From: Ceratopteris richardii
Taxonomy: Eukaryota; Streptophyta; Polypodiopsida; Polypodiales; Pteridaceae
Assembly (NCBI GenBank): GCA_020310875.1
Contig: CM035435.1
Span: 64,207,336 to 64,271,335, forward strand
Reading direction: 5' to 3'
DNA length: 64,000 bases
Part shown: positions 46,615 to 57,900 of the stretch, piece by piece
How positions within the stretch are numbered: the first letter of the stretch is position 1
Layout of the letters: every line of letters starts with the position of its first letter
Position numbers and translations under genes: made by a program
Notes under the pieces: model-generated
Told to the model about the DNA's origin: nothing
Database searches by the model: none
What the model saw: only the letters and a program-made list of their open reading frames with translations

Positions 46615-48097
46615 TGTTCAGCGAGAATCAAGCAAAAAGAAGAAAAGAAGAAGACAACGAAAGAAGCTTCACTAAAAAGATCATATCTGAACACATATCT
46701 CTGCAAGAAGCTCCACAGGGGCGCAACACCCACCTCTGCACAGAGCCCCGCAGGGGCACATATCAAGGGAAAAGCACGTAGGTGGAAGGAGGAACCAGGG
46801 CCAGGAAAGTATCCATGAAGAAGTGCAAGAAGATATCCAGCGGGTCCGAAACCACAAGAGGGTGCTTCAACCTCTCGATCTTTGGAAGGTCCAGATCGAA
46901 GACTGAAGGATCACATCCTCTTACCTTCCACTGGTGGCGTGCATGGCAACCCGACTTATAAGGCAAGACAAATGCATCAGGCCCAGAGGATGTAAAACAA
47001 GAATTAAGAAGAGGCCATCAAAACCGAACACATGTTTAACAAACAGGTAGAACTGACCAAGGGTTGCGGGCGATGAAAAGAAAAGAACAGGCAGCACAAA
47101 TGCATCAGGCCGAGATGATGTAAAATAAAAAATCAAGAACAGGGCCATTAAAACATAACGCCAGTCCAACCAGTAGGCAGAACTGACCAAAGGATGCGTG
47201 CGGACAACAAGGGAAAGACAAGAAGTAAAGCCTGTCAAGGGACGACAGAGACGAAGAGGGGGAGAGTGTTGCAGAGCTAAAGAGAGCACAAGGCAGAGAA
47301 AAAGACGGGCCCCAAAATTTTTCCAATTTGGACACCCAATTTTTGTATTATAACCATTCTTGTAATATATTTTTCGATGTAAATGCACTAGAGGAGTCCT
47401 CTAGATGCATCCCCACGGTCTCTTGTGTGAAAGGACCATTTTTAGGGCACAAGTATATAAGTCAATTTGTGACTCTTTGTAAAGACTTTTTTGCCATTTT
47501 GAGAATCAAGAGCACAGAAATTCGAATTTGTGTCTTCTCCTCTCTGTATCTTCTTCTTTGTGAGCTTGTATGCTTGTGTATTGCTTGGAAAGAGTGTAGG
47601 GAAGTGTTGTCTATCCATGAAAGTGTTTGTTTACTGTTGTTAAGATGTGTGCGAAGTGTAGGAAGTGCTGAAGTGTAAGAAGGTCTTTCCCATGACTTAG
47701 TATTTTGCTCATAACTTGAAGTAGAAGAGTCAGAATTGAGTGAAAATACGACCATTGGATGCGTCTTCTCGAGAGCTTCGAAACACATATCGTATTCACT
47801 ATATTTGGAGTTTGGAGCTGAGAGAAAAGCTCAATTTACTATTGGCTGCTGTTCCAAGTATCGTGACACCATGACTGACAGTTGAAGCTTGTTTGGATTA
47901 GTCTTTGCATTGTTTGCACTCTTTAAGTAACTCATTTGCATTGATTGTCATTTGAATGCATGTCTTCATACACTCGGCTAGGTTTCGATACTCATCGGAT
48001 TGATAATTAAAACGTGAATCCCCACTATATGTACTTGAGGGGGATTGAGGTATAGTCTCTTTCTCCACAAGTCCCTAAGTTGGTTCTTAGGTACACA
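46615..48097 (+). repeat. gypsy-A copy 2 3' LTR
   Basis: 1483 bp, TGTTCAG..GGTACACA, followed by GCAGA. It matches the 5' LTR with scattered substitutions and lacks about 60 bp. Confidence 0.92.
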
Positions 48098-48844
48098 GCA
48101 GAGAACCATGCTTTGCAGGTGCAGGTTCAACAACTTCAAACCAGGATTGCAGAGTGGGACTCCTTGATTGCCCATCAAGATGCTGCTCTGGCTGAGTTAA
48201 AAGCCAAGGATGTTCTTTTACTTGCTCGTGATGAAGAAATCAAGCAATTAAATCAGTTAGTACAGGATAAGGAGGATGCTCAGATTGCTCTCGGTAACCT
48301 TTTAGAAGAAACTCACACCAAGCTTGATGAGGTCATGCAGAGAGGAGAAGAAATGGCTAATTTGGCTAAGCAGACTACTGCAGAATTACAAACCGCATCT
48401 GCCGATCTTTTTCAGGCGAATTCTGCTCTAAAAGCACAGACGAGTCTAACCATTCAACTTAAGAAGGAATTAGCAGGGATTATGAAAGAAAGGGATGCAT
48501 ATTATAGGACAATTCAATATCAAGCTCAGGAATTGGAACGCAGAGAGAAGCAACTAGGAGCTCAAGACGAGAGATTGTCTGGAATTGATGCGCAAATTGC
48601 AGATGTGAAGCATCAAAGAGATGCTGCATTAGCTAATGATTTCTATTTACAAGAAGCATTTTTGCAGACCCAAACCGATGCTCTGTTCAGTCAGGTTATT
48701 TCGGCGAGTTCAGTACGCACTGACGCACAGTTGGTGGAGCCGGAAACATTAAAACTGATGTTGGATTCCTTAAAACAGAAAATCACCAGAACCTTCAAAT
48801 TAGCAAGAACCATGTATATCCAAGGCATCGTAGATGAGCCGTAA
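48098..48844 (+). pseudogene. gypsy-D 3' ORF, C-terminal coiled coil
   Basis: Continuation of 28973-30353 after gypsy-A (the first five bases are its duplicated target). About 245 residues of continuous heptads (QVQQLQTRIAEWDSL; LKKELAGIMKERDAYYRTIQ), ending MYIQGIVDEP. It is uninterrupted here. Probably an elongated structural protein; function unknown. Confidence 0.72.
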
Positions 48845-48885
48845 TTTTGTTTTCTTTGCGGGTTCAAGTCCACCGTGCGTGCCAG

Positions 48886-49404
48886 TGTTAGGCCGCCGGA
48901 TTGGCATATTGTAATTTTATATTCTCATATACCGCACGCACCGAAAGGGTGTAGCGAAGTGATGTAACCCTTTTATTCATTAATGAAGAGACATGACGTT
49001 GTTCTCCGGTGGTAGAGGATACGGGATCGCCAGACTGTCTGTCTGGGCGATTTGCGACCTTGTGGAGACTTCGTGGTGCAGATTACAGATATTCTGAGTA
49101 CTGTCCCTCCGTCTTTGTTGACTCACAGTAATTCTTTATTAACACAATAATGTTATGTTCACATTAATAACTCTGTGCGATTGTGATCATTAATCTGTGC
49201 ATTAAATATGGTGTAAGGGATAACTGAAATACGAACAGTAATACGGTGTAGAAGAAGTTATACTGGATAGTAGTGTGATGCTTAATTTGATAGTTAAGTT
49301 GGGAAAATCAGATACAAGGCCTCTACATTGTCAGACCCCTACCATCCCCAAGAACCCGAAAAGAGATTAAAAAGTGGACATGACAAAAGTCATATTTTTT
49401 AACA
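48886..49404 (+). repeat. gypsy-D 3' LTR
   Basis: 519 bp, TGTTAGG..TTTAACA, followed by the TTAT duplication at 49405-49408 and the resumed copia-B frame. Confidence 0.93.
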
Positions 49405-50068
49405 TTATGCATTGCCCAAGAGTCAAGCATTGGCAAGCAGTTAAGCGTATCTTTTGCTATTTGAGTGGTACTCGGCTACTTGGGTTGTTTTACCCCACGA
49501 GGGGATCACGACTGCCAGATTTGCATGCTTTTTCTGACTCTGATTAGGCTGGTTGCTATGACACTCGTGTGTCCACTAGTGGCTTTTGCTTCATGCTTGG
49601 TAGCTCATGTATATCTTGGTTGACCAAGAAGCAGCCTACTGTGACCACTTCTAGTTGTGAGGCTGAGTATAGGGCAGCTTTCATAGCGATTGTTGAGTGT
49701 GTGTGGCTCAGACGCCTTATGGCTGATTTGGGTGTTAGTCAAACTTCTACCACCACCATCTTCACTGACAGTTAGAGCGCATTGGCAGTTGCGAGGAACC
49801 CTATGTTCCATGCTCGCACTAAGCACATTGAGGTGCATTATCACTATGTCAAGGAGAGGTTCTCTGCTGGGGAGATCAGCTTGGCATACGTGCCCGCGTA
49901 GGAGAACATTGCAGACCTTTTCACAAAGGCTCTGTCTAGGGAAAAGTTTGAAGCTTTCCGCAAAGTTTTGGTCTTACTTCCTTTTGTGGAGTGATTTCCA
50001 CACAGCTTGGCACTTTCGTATACCTGCGTGCCAACTTCTTGTTCACCACATCACTCCTAGGGCGGATT
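49405..50068 (+). pseudogene. Ty1/copia RNase H (copia-B, copy 2, 3' half)
   Basis: MHCPRVKHWQAVKRIFCYLS.. through DTRVSTSGFCFMLGSSC, KKQPTVTTSSCEAEYRAA and IFTDS, followed by TAG at 49772 (CAG in copy 1) and a further TAG at about 49901. It ends LPFVE-like just before the tail, with a purine tract at 50057-50066. Confidence 0.85.
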
Positions 50069-50284
50069 CGTTGATATATTTAGGTAGTGATGTGTGTGAA
50101 CACACTAGGACTACCGGGTCACTTTTTTCCCTCTTTAGGAGGTTTTTATATACGCCTATTGCCCTAATGGGCCACTTATCTTTGTACATTCTCTACTGAT
50201 ACATTCAGTATAGTGTGTTGTGTTCCAAGCTTTTTCTTGCTCCTTGTGCTGTTCGCGTGCTTCCGCAAATGTCTAACTCCAACA
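50069..50284 (+). repeat. copia-B 3' LTR (plus copy)
   Basis: 216 bp ending CTAACTCCAACA. The expected TGTTGA start reads CGTTGA here. The matching LTR on the minus strand is 51691-51920 (230 bp). Confidence 0.82.
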
Positions 50285-51594
50285 ATCTTGTGGTTGGATG
50301 ATGTTTTAGATTTGCTCTGAATCTTTTTGAGCATCCATTTTATTTCTCTTAAAGATAAAAAAAATTTCTTTAATAGCTTGTTGAAATAGAACTTTGTGAA
50401 GTTAAAGTCAGAAGTCATCTAGAATTTGACTTGTACAAAGTATACATATCATTGAAGTTTGAATTGGTTGTATAGAGTTTTAGTTCTCTCTTTTCGCTTT
50501 CCAAATATTTTGGATTTGACTCACATATGGTATCCGATTCTTTTCACAAAAGTCAAGGGTTAGCCAATTAGAACTAAGTAATTAAACTAAACATCCTAGA
50601 TAGATGTTTTGTACAAGAACTTATTCAATCTTCAAAAGATGACAAGTCCAAGATTGACTAATTCATTTGGATTTGCGCCTGGTTATTAGCATAACTCTCA
50701 TAACTTTCTAGAGTTATGTACACTCTAGAACAGTGAAGTTAGAAATTGCTCATAAGATTGACAATTCCCAAGAACTTTTAGCTAAAGTCTTTGAGAAAAG
50801 TGTCTTCAGTCGGATAAATTTTTATCTTTGAATTTGATTTGGTCAAGATATGGTATGGTTGTTCATAAGTCAATGGTATATTTTCTCTTCTAGTTTACAT
50901 AGGTCTTTGAAACCCATTTGGATCAAATAGTCCTCTAGTCGGGTGCATAAAATCATGTAAATGTTGGTTGAGAATATACCATTATATACACACTAAGATA
51001 TTTTGAGCCAACCAAACTTTAAGTTTTCTAAATCAAATTTGAGTGAATCAAGAATTCTCAAAGTCTTATGAGGGATAAGAATCCCATCTGAATTACTAAG
51101 TCCATGCACCAGTTGTGCTCGGAAATGGACTAGTAATTGGAATCCACCCATTTTACATGTTTGTGCCTAGATCGCACATCAAGACACAAGTAAATTGGGC
51201 AAGTATGTTTATAGATCCATCCTTATTATTCATTCATTGCTTTGTACTTTGACCAATTTATCAAAGTGCATATCCAGATGGTGTTTTGAATCATTTGGAC
51301 AGGGATCCCACCATAGAGATGAGACGTCCTTCTAGTTTTTGAACATGACCATGTTCTCCCAGTTTTAGAACATGAGGCTTGAGGGTTCCCTACAGTGATT
51401 ATATAGCTCTATTTTCAAGGACAAAAAAAATTTTTCAAGGGGGGAAAGAATCTAATAAAGTAAGTTTATGATCTAAGGATTGAGCCAATTCAGACAAATC
51501 TCAAATCTTACACCCTTTGGTCATCCATGTGTATGACCAAAGATCTCGAGTCTAGACTTACTAGCCATGTGCTATTGTAAATACGTTTTCCACT
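50285..51594. other. non-coding stretch without recognised content
   Basis: AT-rich DNA with stop codons in all frames. No LTR, TIR or domain was recognised. It may be original host DNA into which the copia-B copies inserted. Confidence 0.5.
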
Positions 51595-51690
51595 TAGCTT
51601 AGTGGTTAAGTCTCTAGGGTGTCAAGGAGGAGGTCTTGGGTTCAATACCCATGGGCTACATGCAAAGAGTATCTTGCCCAAAGAAATCTA
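51595..51690 (+). ncRNA. tRNA-like SINE head with pol III A and B boxes
   Basis: An A-box-like TAGCTTAGTGG (51595-51605) and a B-box-like GGGTTCAATACCC (51639-51651) are spaced as in a tRNA gene. No complete tRNA cloverleaf with a 3' acceptor match was found, so a tRNA-derived SINE is likelier than a tRNA gene. It is cut off at 51690 by the copia-B LTR. Confidence 0.55.
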
Positions 51691-51920
51691 TGTTGGAGTT
51701 AGAGGTTTGCAGAAGCATGCTAACAACACAAGGAAGAAGAAGAAGCTTGGAGCTCAACACACAATACTGAATGTATTACTAGAGAATGTACAAAGATGAG
51801 TAGCCCATTAGGGCAATAGGCGTATATACAAGTTGGGGGAAAACAACCTCCTAAAGAGGGAAAAAAGTGCCCCGATGGTCCTAGAGTGTTCACACACATC
51901 ACTACCTAAATATATCAACA
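51691..51920 (-). repeat. copia-B 3' LTR (minus copy)
   Basis: 230 bp, TGTTGGAGTT..TATATCAACA on the plus strand. It is followed by an AATCCCCCCTGGGAG purine tract (complement) that marks the end of the coding part. Confidence 0.85.
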
Positions 51921-51960
51921 AATCCCCCCTGGGAGTGATGTGGTGAACAAGTAGCTCGCA

Positions 51961-53530
51961 CTCATGTATAAGGAAGTGCCAAGCTATGTGGAAATCACTC
52001 CACAAAAGAAAGTAAGCCCAAAGCTTTGCGGAAAGCTTCAAACTTCTCCCTAGGCAGAGCCTTCGTGAAAAGGTTTGCAATGTTCTCCTGCATGGGCACA
52101 TATGCCAAGCCGATCTCCCTAGTAGGGAACCTCTCCCTGACATAATGATAATGCACCTCAATGTTCTTAGTGCGAGCATGGAATACAGGGTTCCTTGCAA
52201 CTGCTAATGCGCTCTCACTTTCAGTGAAGATGCTAGTGGAAGAAGACTAACCAACACCCAAATCAGCCATAAGACGTCTGAGCCGCACACAGTCAACAAT
52301 AGCTATGAAAGCTGCCCTATACTAAGGCTCACAACTGGAAGTGGCTACAGTAGGCTGCTTCTTGCTCAACCAAGATATACATGAGCTACCAAGCATGAAG
52401 CAAAAGCCACTAGTGGACACACGAGTGTCAAAGCAACCAGCCCACTTTGAGTCAGCAAAAGCATGCAAATCTAGTGGTAGTGATCCCCCCTTGGGATAAA
52501 ACAACCCAAGAAGTCGAGTACCACTCAAATAGGGAAAGATGCGCTTAACCACCTGTCAATGCTTGACACCTAGGCAATGCATAAACCTTCTCATCTGTGA
52601 GACAGCAAACTAAATATCTGGCCAAGTAATGCATAAGTAAATCAAGCATCCAACAACCTACTGATAGAGAACAACATCAAATGCATCTCCAACATCATGA
52701 AGACTCAAACGTAAACCTGTCTCCATAGGAGTGGCAATAGGCTTACAGTCTTCAAGGCCAAAATGTTGCAATAATGTGTCAATATATTTCATTTGACACA
52801 AATCCATTCCACCATCAACATGCATAAATTGAATGCCCAAATAGTGATGCAAATGCCCCAAATCAGACATCTCAAATGAGGCATGCAAATCAGCCTTAAA
52901 ATCAGCAATATGCTTCTCAATAGGACCAGTGAGTAGCATGTCATCAACATAGACAACAATGATCAGAAGCACATCATTAGCACGTTTCACATATAAGGTG
53001 CTTTCAATTGGACTGTTCTCAAAACCATGTGTAATCAGATAGGCATGTATCTTCTCATACCAAGCACTTGGTGCTTGCTTTAAACCATAGAATGCCTTCT
53101 TTAACCTGCACACATAGTTTTCATGCCCTTTTTGCACAAAGCCACGAGGCTGAAAAACATACACTTCTTCATGCAAGTCACCATTCAGAAATGCAGTTTT
53201 AATGTCCAACTGATGTACATTCCAACCATGATGGGCTGCAAGTGCACAAATGCTCAGAACAGTAGTCATACGGCATGTAGGTGCAAAGGTCTCATCAAAA
53301 TCAATGCCTCTTTCCTGTGCATAACCCTTTGCAACAAGCCTAGCCTTATACCTGTCAACTCTTCCATTAGGCTTATGCTTCAGCTTGTAAACCCACTTAG
53401 TGCCAATGGCCTTCTTGCCAAGAGGCAAGTCACATAAAGACCAAGTACCATTCTTCGTTATTGCATCATATTCAAATTGCATAGCAGCCATCGAATTTTC
53501 TGAACTTTATGCTTCATCAAACAAAACAGG
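51961..53530 (-). pseudogene. copia-B RT and RNase H (copy 3)
   Basis: RT is open over 277 codons (53491-52658): KNGTWSLCDLPLGKKAIGTK, QLDIKTAFLNGDLHEEVYVF, LYGLKQAP replaced by FYGLKQAPSAWYEK, and active site VVYVDDMLLTG intact. RNase H (LSGTRLLGLFYPKGGSLPLD; STSGFCFMLG) is broken by stops near 52323 and 52250. Confidence 0.87.
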
Positions 53531-53631
53531 CTCAGTCTCATCACAGAGACTAGATGCAGCCATAGCATAGCAATGTGATGCAAAAGAGGCACATTGAGAG
53601 CATGATCAAGTACGATATGACATAGGTGCAT

Positions 53632-54680
53632 CTAATTTGCTATCATGCGAGGTCTGCACCAGCTATTTTGGCATAGTTCTTGCCTTCTCAATATCAGCTC
53701 TCTCATCAATAAGTGCATCATGTAAATCTGCATCAGAAATGGAATGATCTGCACCATCACATGAAACCTGCAAAGGCTAAGAAGTTGCCTCATTAGGACT
53801 AGCACTAGACTGTCCACATGTAAAAAGAGGCAGCAAAGTAGCATACATGTCTTTGGAGCTAACAGATGTCTCCTTAGTACATGAAAGCAATGGCTGAATA
53901 GCATCTTCCACAAAAACAACATCACGGCTAACTAGAATGTGTTTAGTTTGTGGATGATACAGACGATAGCCTTTACTTTCAAAACTGTACCCAAGAAAAA
54001 TACATTTTACTGCTTTATCATCCAATTTTTTGTGATTTTGTTCAGGCACTAATGCATATGCCAAACAACCAAAAACACGTAGATGTGCAACGGATGGCTT
54101 GTGATCATGCCAAGCCGCATATGGAGTGATAGATTGCAGCGCTTTAGTGGGACATGTGTTAAGTACATATGCTGCACACATGACAGCCTCAAGCCAGAAA
54201 CTATGTGGTAAAGCCTGACTCTTGACCATACACCTCGCCATCTCCATGAGTGACCTATTTTTTTGTTAAGAAACTCCATTCTGTTGAGGTGTATATGGCA
54301 CTATACACTGGTGTTTTATCCCACGTTCAGCCAGAAATGCATTAAAATCAGAAGACATATATTCCCCCCCTCGATCATTATTGAGGGTGCCCATTTTACA
54401 TGCTGACAGATTTTTATTCAAAACCAAAAACTATTTGAAGCACATGAACACTTTGGACTTTGCCTTCAATGATATACCCATGCATGCCTGGAAAAATCAT
54501 CGATGAAAGTCATGAAGTAAAGATAATTTCCAAAAGAAGGTGTTTGCATAGGACCACAGACATCACTATGTACAAGCTGCAATTTCTGAGTACCCCAAAC
54601 TGAACCATCTTTTGGAAAGGAGGAACGTTGCATTTTGCCCAAAATACAGCCTTCACAAACATGATTTCTAGGTGCCTAAA
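53632..54680 (-). pseudogene. copia-B integrase (copy 3)
   Basis: Core fragment MEMARCMVKSQALPHSFWLE, AYVLNTCPTKALQSITPYAA and LRVFGCLAYALVPEQNHKKL (the copia IN C-terminal CKCIFLGY-type block follows). The upstream DDE part is in pieces (a GGEYMSSDFNAF-like frame around 54340). Stops at 54270 and elsewhere. Confidence 0.8.
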
Positions 54681-55530
54681 GTTTGGGCAAAGAGGACACC
54701 ATTTCAGATTTCTGCAGGCGTAGCAAACTAGCAAAATTCAGATGACCAAAGCATGCATGCCATAGCTTTGCATCTGATATAGCCTGAGAATCATGTACTG
54801 CACATGCCAAATCATTTACATATCTTTCATAGTCTATGAGCTTATACAGCCCACGACATAGAATGCCAGAAGCAATAATCACGTCGCCTTTTGAAAGATC
54901 ATGAATTGTACATCTGTCATCAATAAATTTCACAACCAAGCCAATCTTGGCTAACGCGGAAACTAATAACAGATTTTTCTTGATCCCTGGCACAAACAAA
55001 GCATCTGACAAAGTGAAAGAACTACCATCAGCAGCAATCAAAATGATCTTACTAACTCCCGTAACAGGATAAGAGGAGTTGTTGGCGCATGTAACAATAT
55101 TCCCTATAGGGGCAGGCTCGAGTGAAGAGAAGAAACTACGCTGCGAGGTAATATGTTTGGCCGCCCCACTATCAAAGTACCAAACATGTGAGTCTACTGC
55201 AGACATGCACTGCTCATGAGAAGATGGGTCAGAACTGCAAACAGTAGTAAACGACCATTCGTCTACTTGCACAAGATTAGCAGACTCCATTTTTGGTGTA
55301 GAGACTTCTGCAACAACCATTCCAGCCTCTTTCTTCTTTGCCTCTTTAGTAGCCAGTTTTGGACGGGTATTTATGATATGATCATTCCCTTTACAGTACT
55401 TGCAAAACAATTTCTGCTTTTGTGATTTTTTCTCATCTTTATCTTGGTTCTTCGAATGTGCAGCATTTGCAGATTTTTGCTTACTAGTAGAAGAGATCCA
55501 TTTTGCTTTGCTCTTCTAACTAGCCAAGAA
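54676..55530 (-). pseudogene. copia-B zinc knuckle, protease and pre-integrase region (copy 3)
   Basis: FCKYCKGNDHIINTRP is a decayed CCHC knuckle (last Cys lost). Protease active site WYFDSGAAKHIT is intact, with a SDALFVPGIKKNLLLVSALA block and the pre-integrase LWHACFGHLNFASLLRLQ. 244 codons open. Confidence 0.85.
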
Positions 55531-55598
55531 AGCTTGATCTACAACACGCATAATGGACATGTTCTGCCTGGACTAATCTTCCTGCAACAGAACAGAGA

Positions 55599-56255
55599 CT
55601 AACTCCTCAAATGATAGGCATTTGGATTGCCTTTCATCATCAACCGAAGAGTAGAAGCAAAACTCTTATATGAATCAAGAAGACCATTCAGAACTATCTG
55701 CACAAGTGAGCTATCTGGTATAACCTCATCAGCAGAAATCAATTGTTCCTTCAAGTCTTTGATCTTTGTTAGAAAACTATCCATAGAATTACCTTCATTC
55801 ATGTGCTCACTCTCCAACACTTTTTGGAGGTAAGCAACACGAGCCTCATTCCTAGCTTGGTACAATGTGGAAAGTGTATCCCAAGCATCCTTAGTTGTTC
55901 TGCAAGAGCAAATGTGAGGAATAATGGCGTGTTTGACAAACAAAGCTATCAATGCATGTGCCTGAGCATCTCTGCCATCCCAACAAATCTGCTCTGCAGT
56001 AGGTGGAGCAAAAACTACAGCACGAACAGGAATATGCAGAATATCATCATCTTCGACACCTTCTACACCAGCTTCAGTACCTGCAGTTGTAATAGTTGCA
56101 GGTGTGATAGGATGTTTTTCAACACCCTGCACAATGTTCCACAGTCCTTTTGCAACTAATACATGTCGCATCATATAAGCCCACAAAGGGTAGTTGGTAC
56201 CATCCAACTTCTCCTCAACGGCCAACATACGAAATACATCAATACTTTCAACCAT
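55599..56255 (-). pseudogene. copia-B gag (copy 3)
   Basis: MVESIDVFRMLAVEEKLDGTNYPLW-type start with the copia gag hallmarks LDGTNYPLWAYMMRHVL, AHALIALFVKHAIIPHI, AWDTLSTLYQARNEARVAYL and FLTKIKDLKEQLISADEVIP. 218 codons open, then a break near 55600 before the knuckle region. Confidence 0.85.
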
Positions 56256-56614
56256 GGCCGATGACTAAAATACCTTGATGCAAAAAATTGACTATATCTC
56301 AAAAAGTTGAACGGAATTGCCAAGACGAGTTTTGCTAAACCTGTAGCAGACTTCGAGATGCTTATACTGGCGAACCAAAACAACTATATACCTTTGGCAC
56401 AAAAAGACAAAATAGCCTGCATAAGCACTGTGATAGTGCATTCGAAGGTCGAAACGAGCTCAGGTCGCGATTTCGGCACCACAAAGCATAGCAGTTTTGA
56501 TCTCTAAAACACCCTAAGTATGCTCACCAAATTTTGTGCGAATCTGAGACTGCAACCGGAGGAGTGTCGATGACACCCTAGATGAAGCGGCCTTGAATCT
56601 AATACATGCACGAC
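56256..56614 (-). other. copia-B leader remnant and junction
   Basis: Upstream of copia-B gag. No LTR or tRNA-Met-type PBS is seen, so the element is truncated somewhere before the gypsy remnant that starts at about 56615. Confidence 0.4.
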
Positions 56615-57270
56615 CTAGAATTCTTCATGATCCTCAATCTTGATAGGTGGTGAAGGACTGGGTGTCTCTTGAGCTTCCTTGGGTTCTTCATGCAGTAGAT
56701 CCTTTGTGCTTCTAGTGGAATGTTGTGTTGTTTCCAAGATCTTTGATGGAGAGCATTGAGTAAGCACACCTGCATGATTGAACATGAATTCCTCCTTATC
56801 CTTTACCTTCTTGATATCTTCATAACATGTATACTCCATACCATTTTTAATTACTTTTTGGGATTCAAAAATTCTTGATTCGGATTCTTGAGGAACAATG
56901 TCTTGATTATTCAACACTTCTAGCTCTTGGACTTGGCTTTCTTTGAATAATTGATTTGCACATTGAATTGCCTGATTGATAACATCCTTTAAGGTATTTG
57001 CTTGAAGCATGGATAGCAAGAGATACTTGAGTTCAGGATTGAGGCCACTTCAAAACTGATTAACCATGTAGCCTTCTTGATATGTAGTTCCACAAAACAA
57101 CATCTTGATCTTCAAGGCATAACTTGAAACTTATCGATCATCTTGTCGTAGCAATCTTTTCATCTCTTGGACATGTTCAATCAAGTCCTTTATGGTAGAT
57201 TGAATCTCCTGGCATAGGGAATCCATGGTGTCTGGTCTTGATGAAGATAGTCTTGCCAAAATGTCAGGGG
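56615..57270 (-). pseudogene. gypsy gag fragment (gypsy-E)
   Basis: Minus-strand frames give MDSLCQEIQSTIKDLIEHVQ, then YQEGYMVNQF.SGLNPELKY and LQANTLKDVINQAIQCANQL, a retrotransposon-gag signature, and a Glu/Pro-rich end (EAQETPSPSPP). Interrupted by two stops near 57050-57130. The rest of the element is missing. Confidence 0.65.
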
Positions 57271-57280
57271 AGCACTAGAT

Positions 57281-57900
57281 TGTGCTCTCTGACTATAGTA
57301 GACAAGATTTTGGAAATATGCTTTTGATTACAAGGACACCCACGAAGGGAAAACGATACAAGAATATGTGACTGATACGCGAAGTCCCACAACCCGAGAC
57401 TGATAGGTATGAATAACTCGCCTAAAGATGATACAGGAGATCCCACAAGCCAAGATTGTAAGTATGAAACAAGATATCTAGATTACAAGAACTCCCTTCT
57501 AGGAGATGAACTAGATTAGAGAAAGAACTTGACAAGATCTCGTACTACGAGATTACAAGAGGACAAGATAGGATGTCCAAGAACTAGACTAGACAGGACT
57601 GGAACAAGGAACAAGATAAGAACTGGAACTGGAACTTGGAGAGTACTTACTTGGCGGTCATGACTCCTTGAGCTCCCAAGACTGGTATCCACAAGACTGA
57701 TTATGAATGTGGCCAACCCCTCCTTATATAGTTTTCCCAAGGGCGGTTACGAATTGATGATGTCATCAACTGGAAGTGAGACCTCCAGGTGTCAGAATTG
57801 AGCAAATAGACACTCGATCTTGGGGTTTTGACATGTTCTGGATGCAATGGAAGCATTGGTTTCTCCTAATTCTGAACCAATCATGAGATATAGGATTCAC
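57281..57900 (-). repeat. possible 5' LTR of gypsy-E
   Basis: On the minus strand, a TATATAAGG box (about 57724) is followed by about 440 bp ending GAGAGCACA at 57281 and then a GTGCTCCCCTGACATTTTGG sequence (57277-57256) in PBS position. The outer LTR boundary was not found, so the right end is approximate. Confidence 0.45.

Larger units (their letters stand above)
30354..48097 (+). mobile_element. gypsy-A copy 2, full-length LTR retrotransposon
   Basis: 17,744 bp with TG..CA LTRs, a tRNA-Asp-type PBS, a TATCG repeat leader, gag, PR1, RT, RNase H, integrase, PR2, a 3' ORF region, a purine tract and a 3' LTR. Flanked by GCAGA duplications. Very long for gypsy (most are 5-12 kb). The combination of tRNA-Asp PBS and 3' ORF points towards the Tat/Athila group, but placement needs a tree. 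It hosts a LINE tail. Confidence 0.93.
22415..49404 (+). mobile_element. gypsy-D composite with an extra inverted 3' end
   Basis: Outer boundaries are fixed by a 4-bp duplication TTAT (22411-22414 and 49405-49408) in copia-B. From the left: an inverted LTR (22415-22933), an inverted 208-bp piece of the 3' internal region, a 5' LTR, gag, pro, RT, RNase H, integrase, a 3' coiled-coil ORF (split by gypsy-A copy 2), and a 3' LTR. Both outer ends are therefore U5 ends. Confidence 0.88.
51691..56600 (-). mobile_element. copia-B copy 3, 3' LTR to gag
   Basis: Most complete copia-B: 3' LTR, RNase H, RT, integrase, protease and gag on the minus strand. The 5' LTR and PBS were not found up to about 56600, so it is 5'-truncated. 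Several stops are present. Confidence 0.85.

Noticed and set aside
51595-51690. A functional tRNA gene
   Set aside because: Pol III boxes are present but no acceptor stem pairing or full cloverleaf could be drawn.
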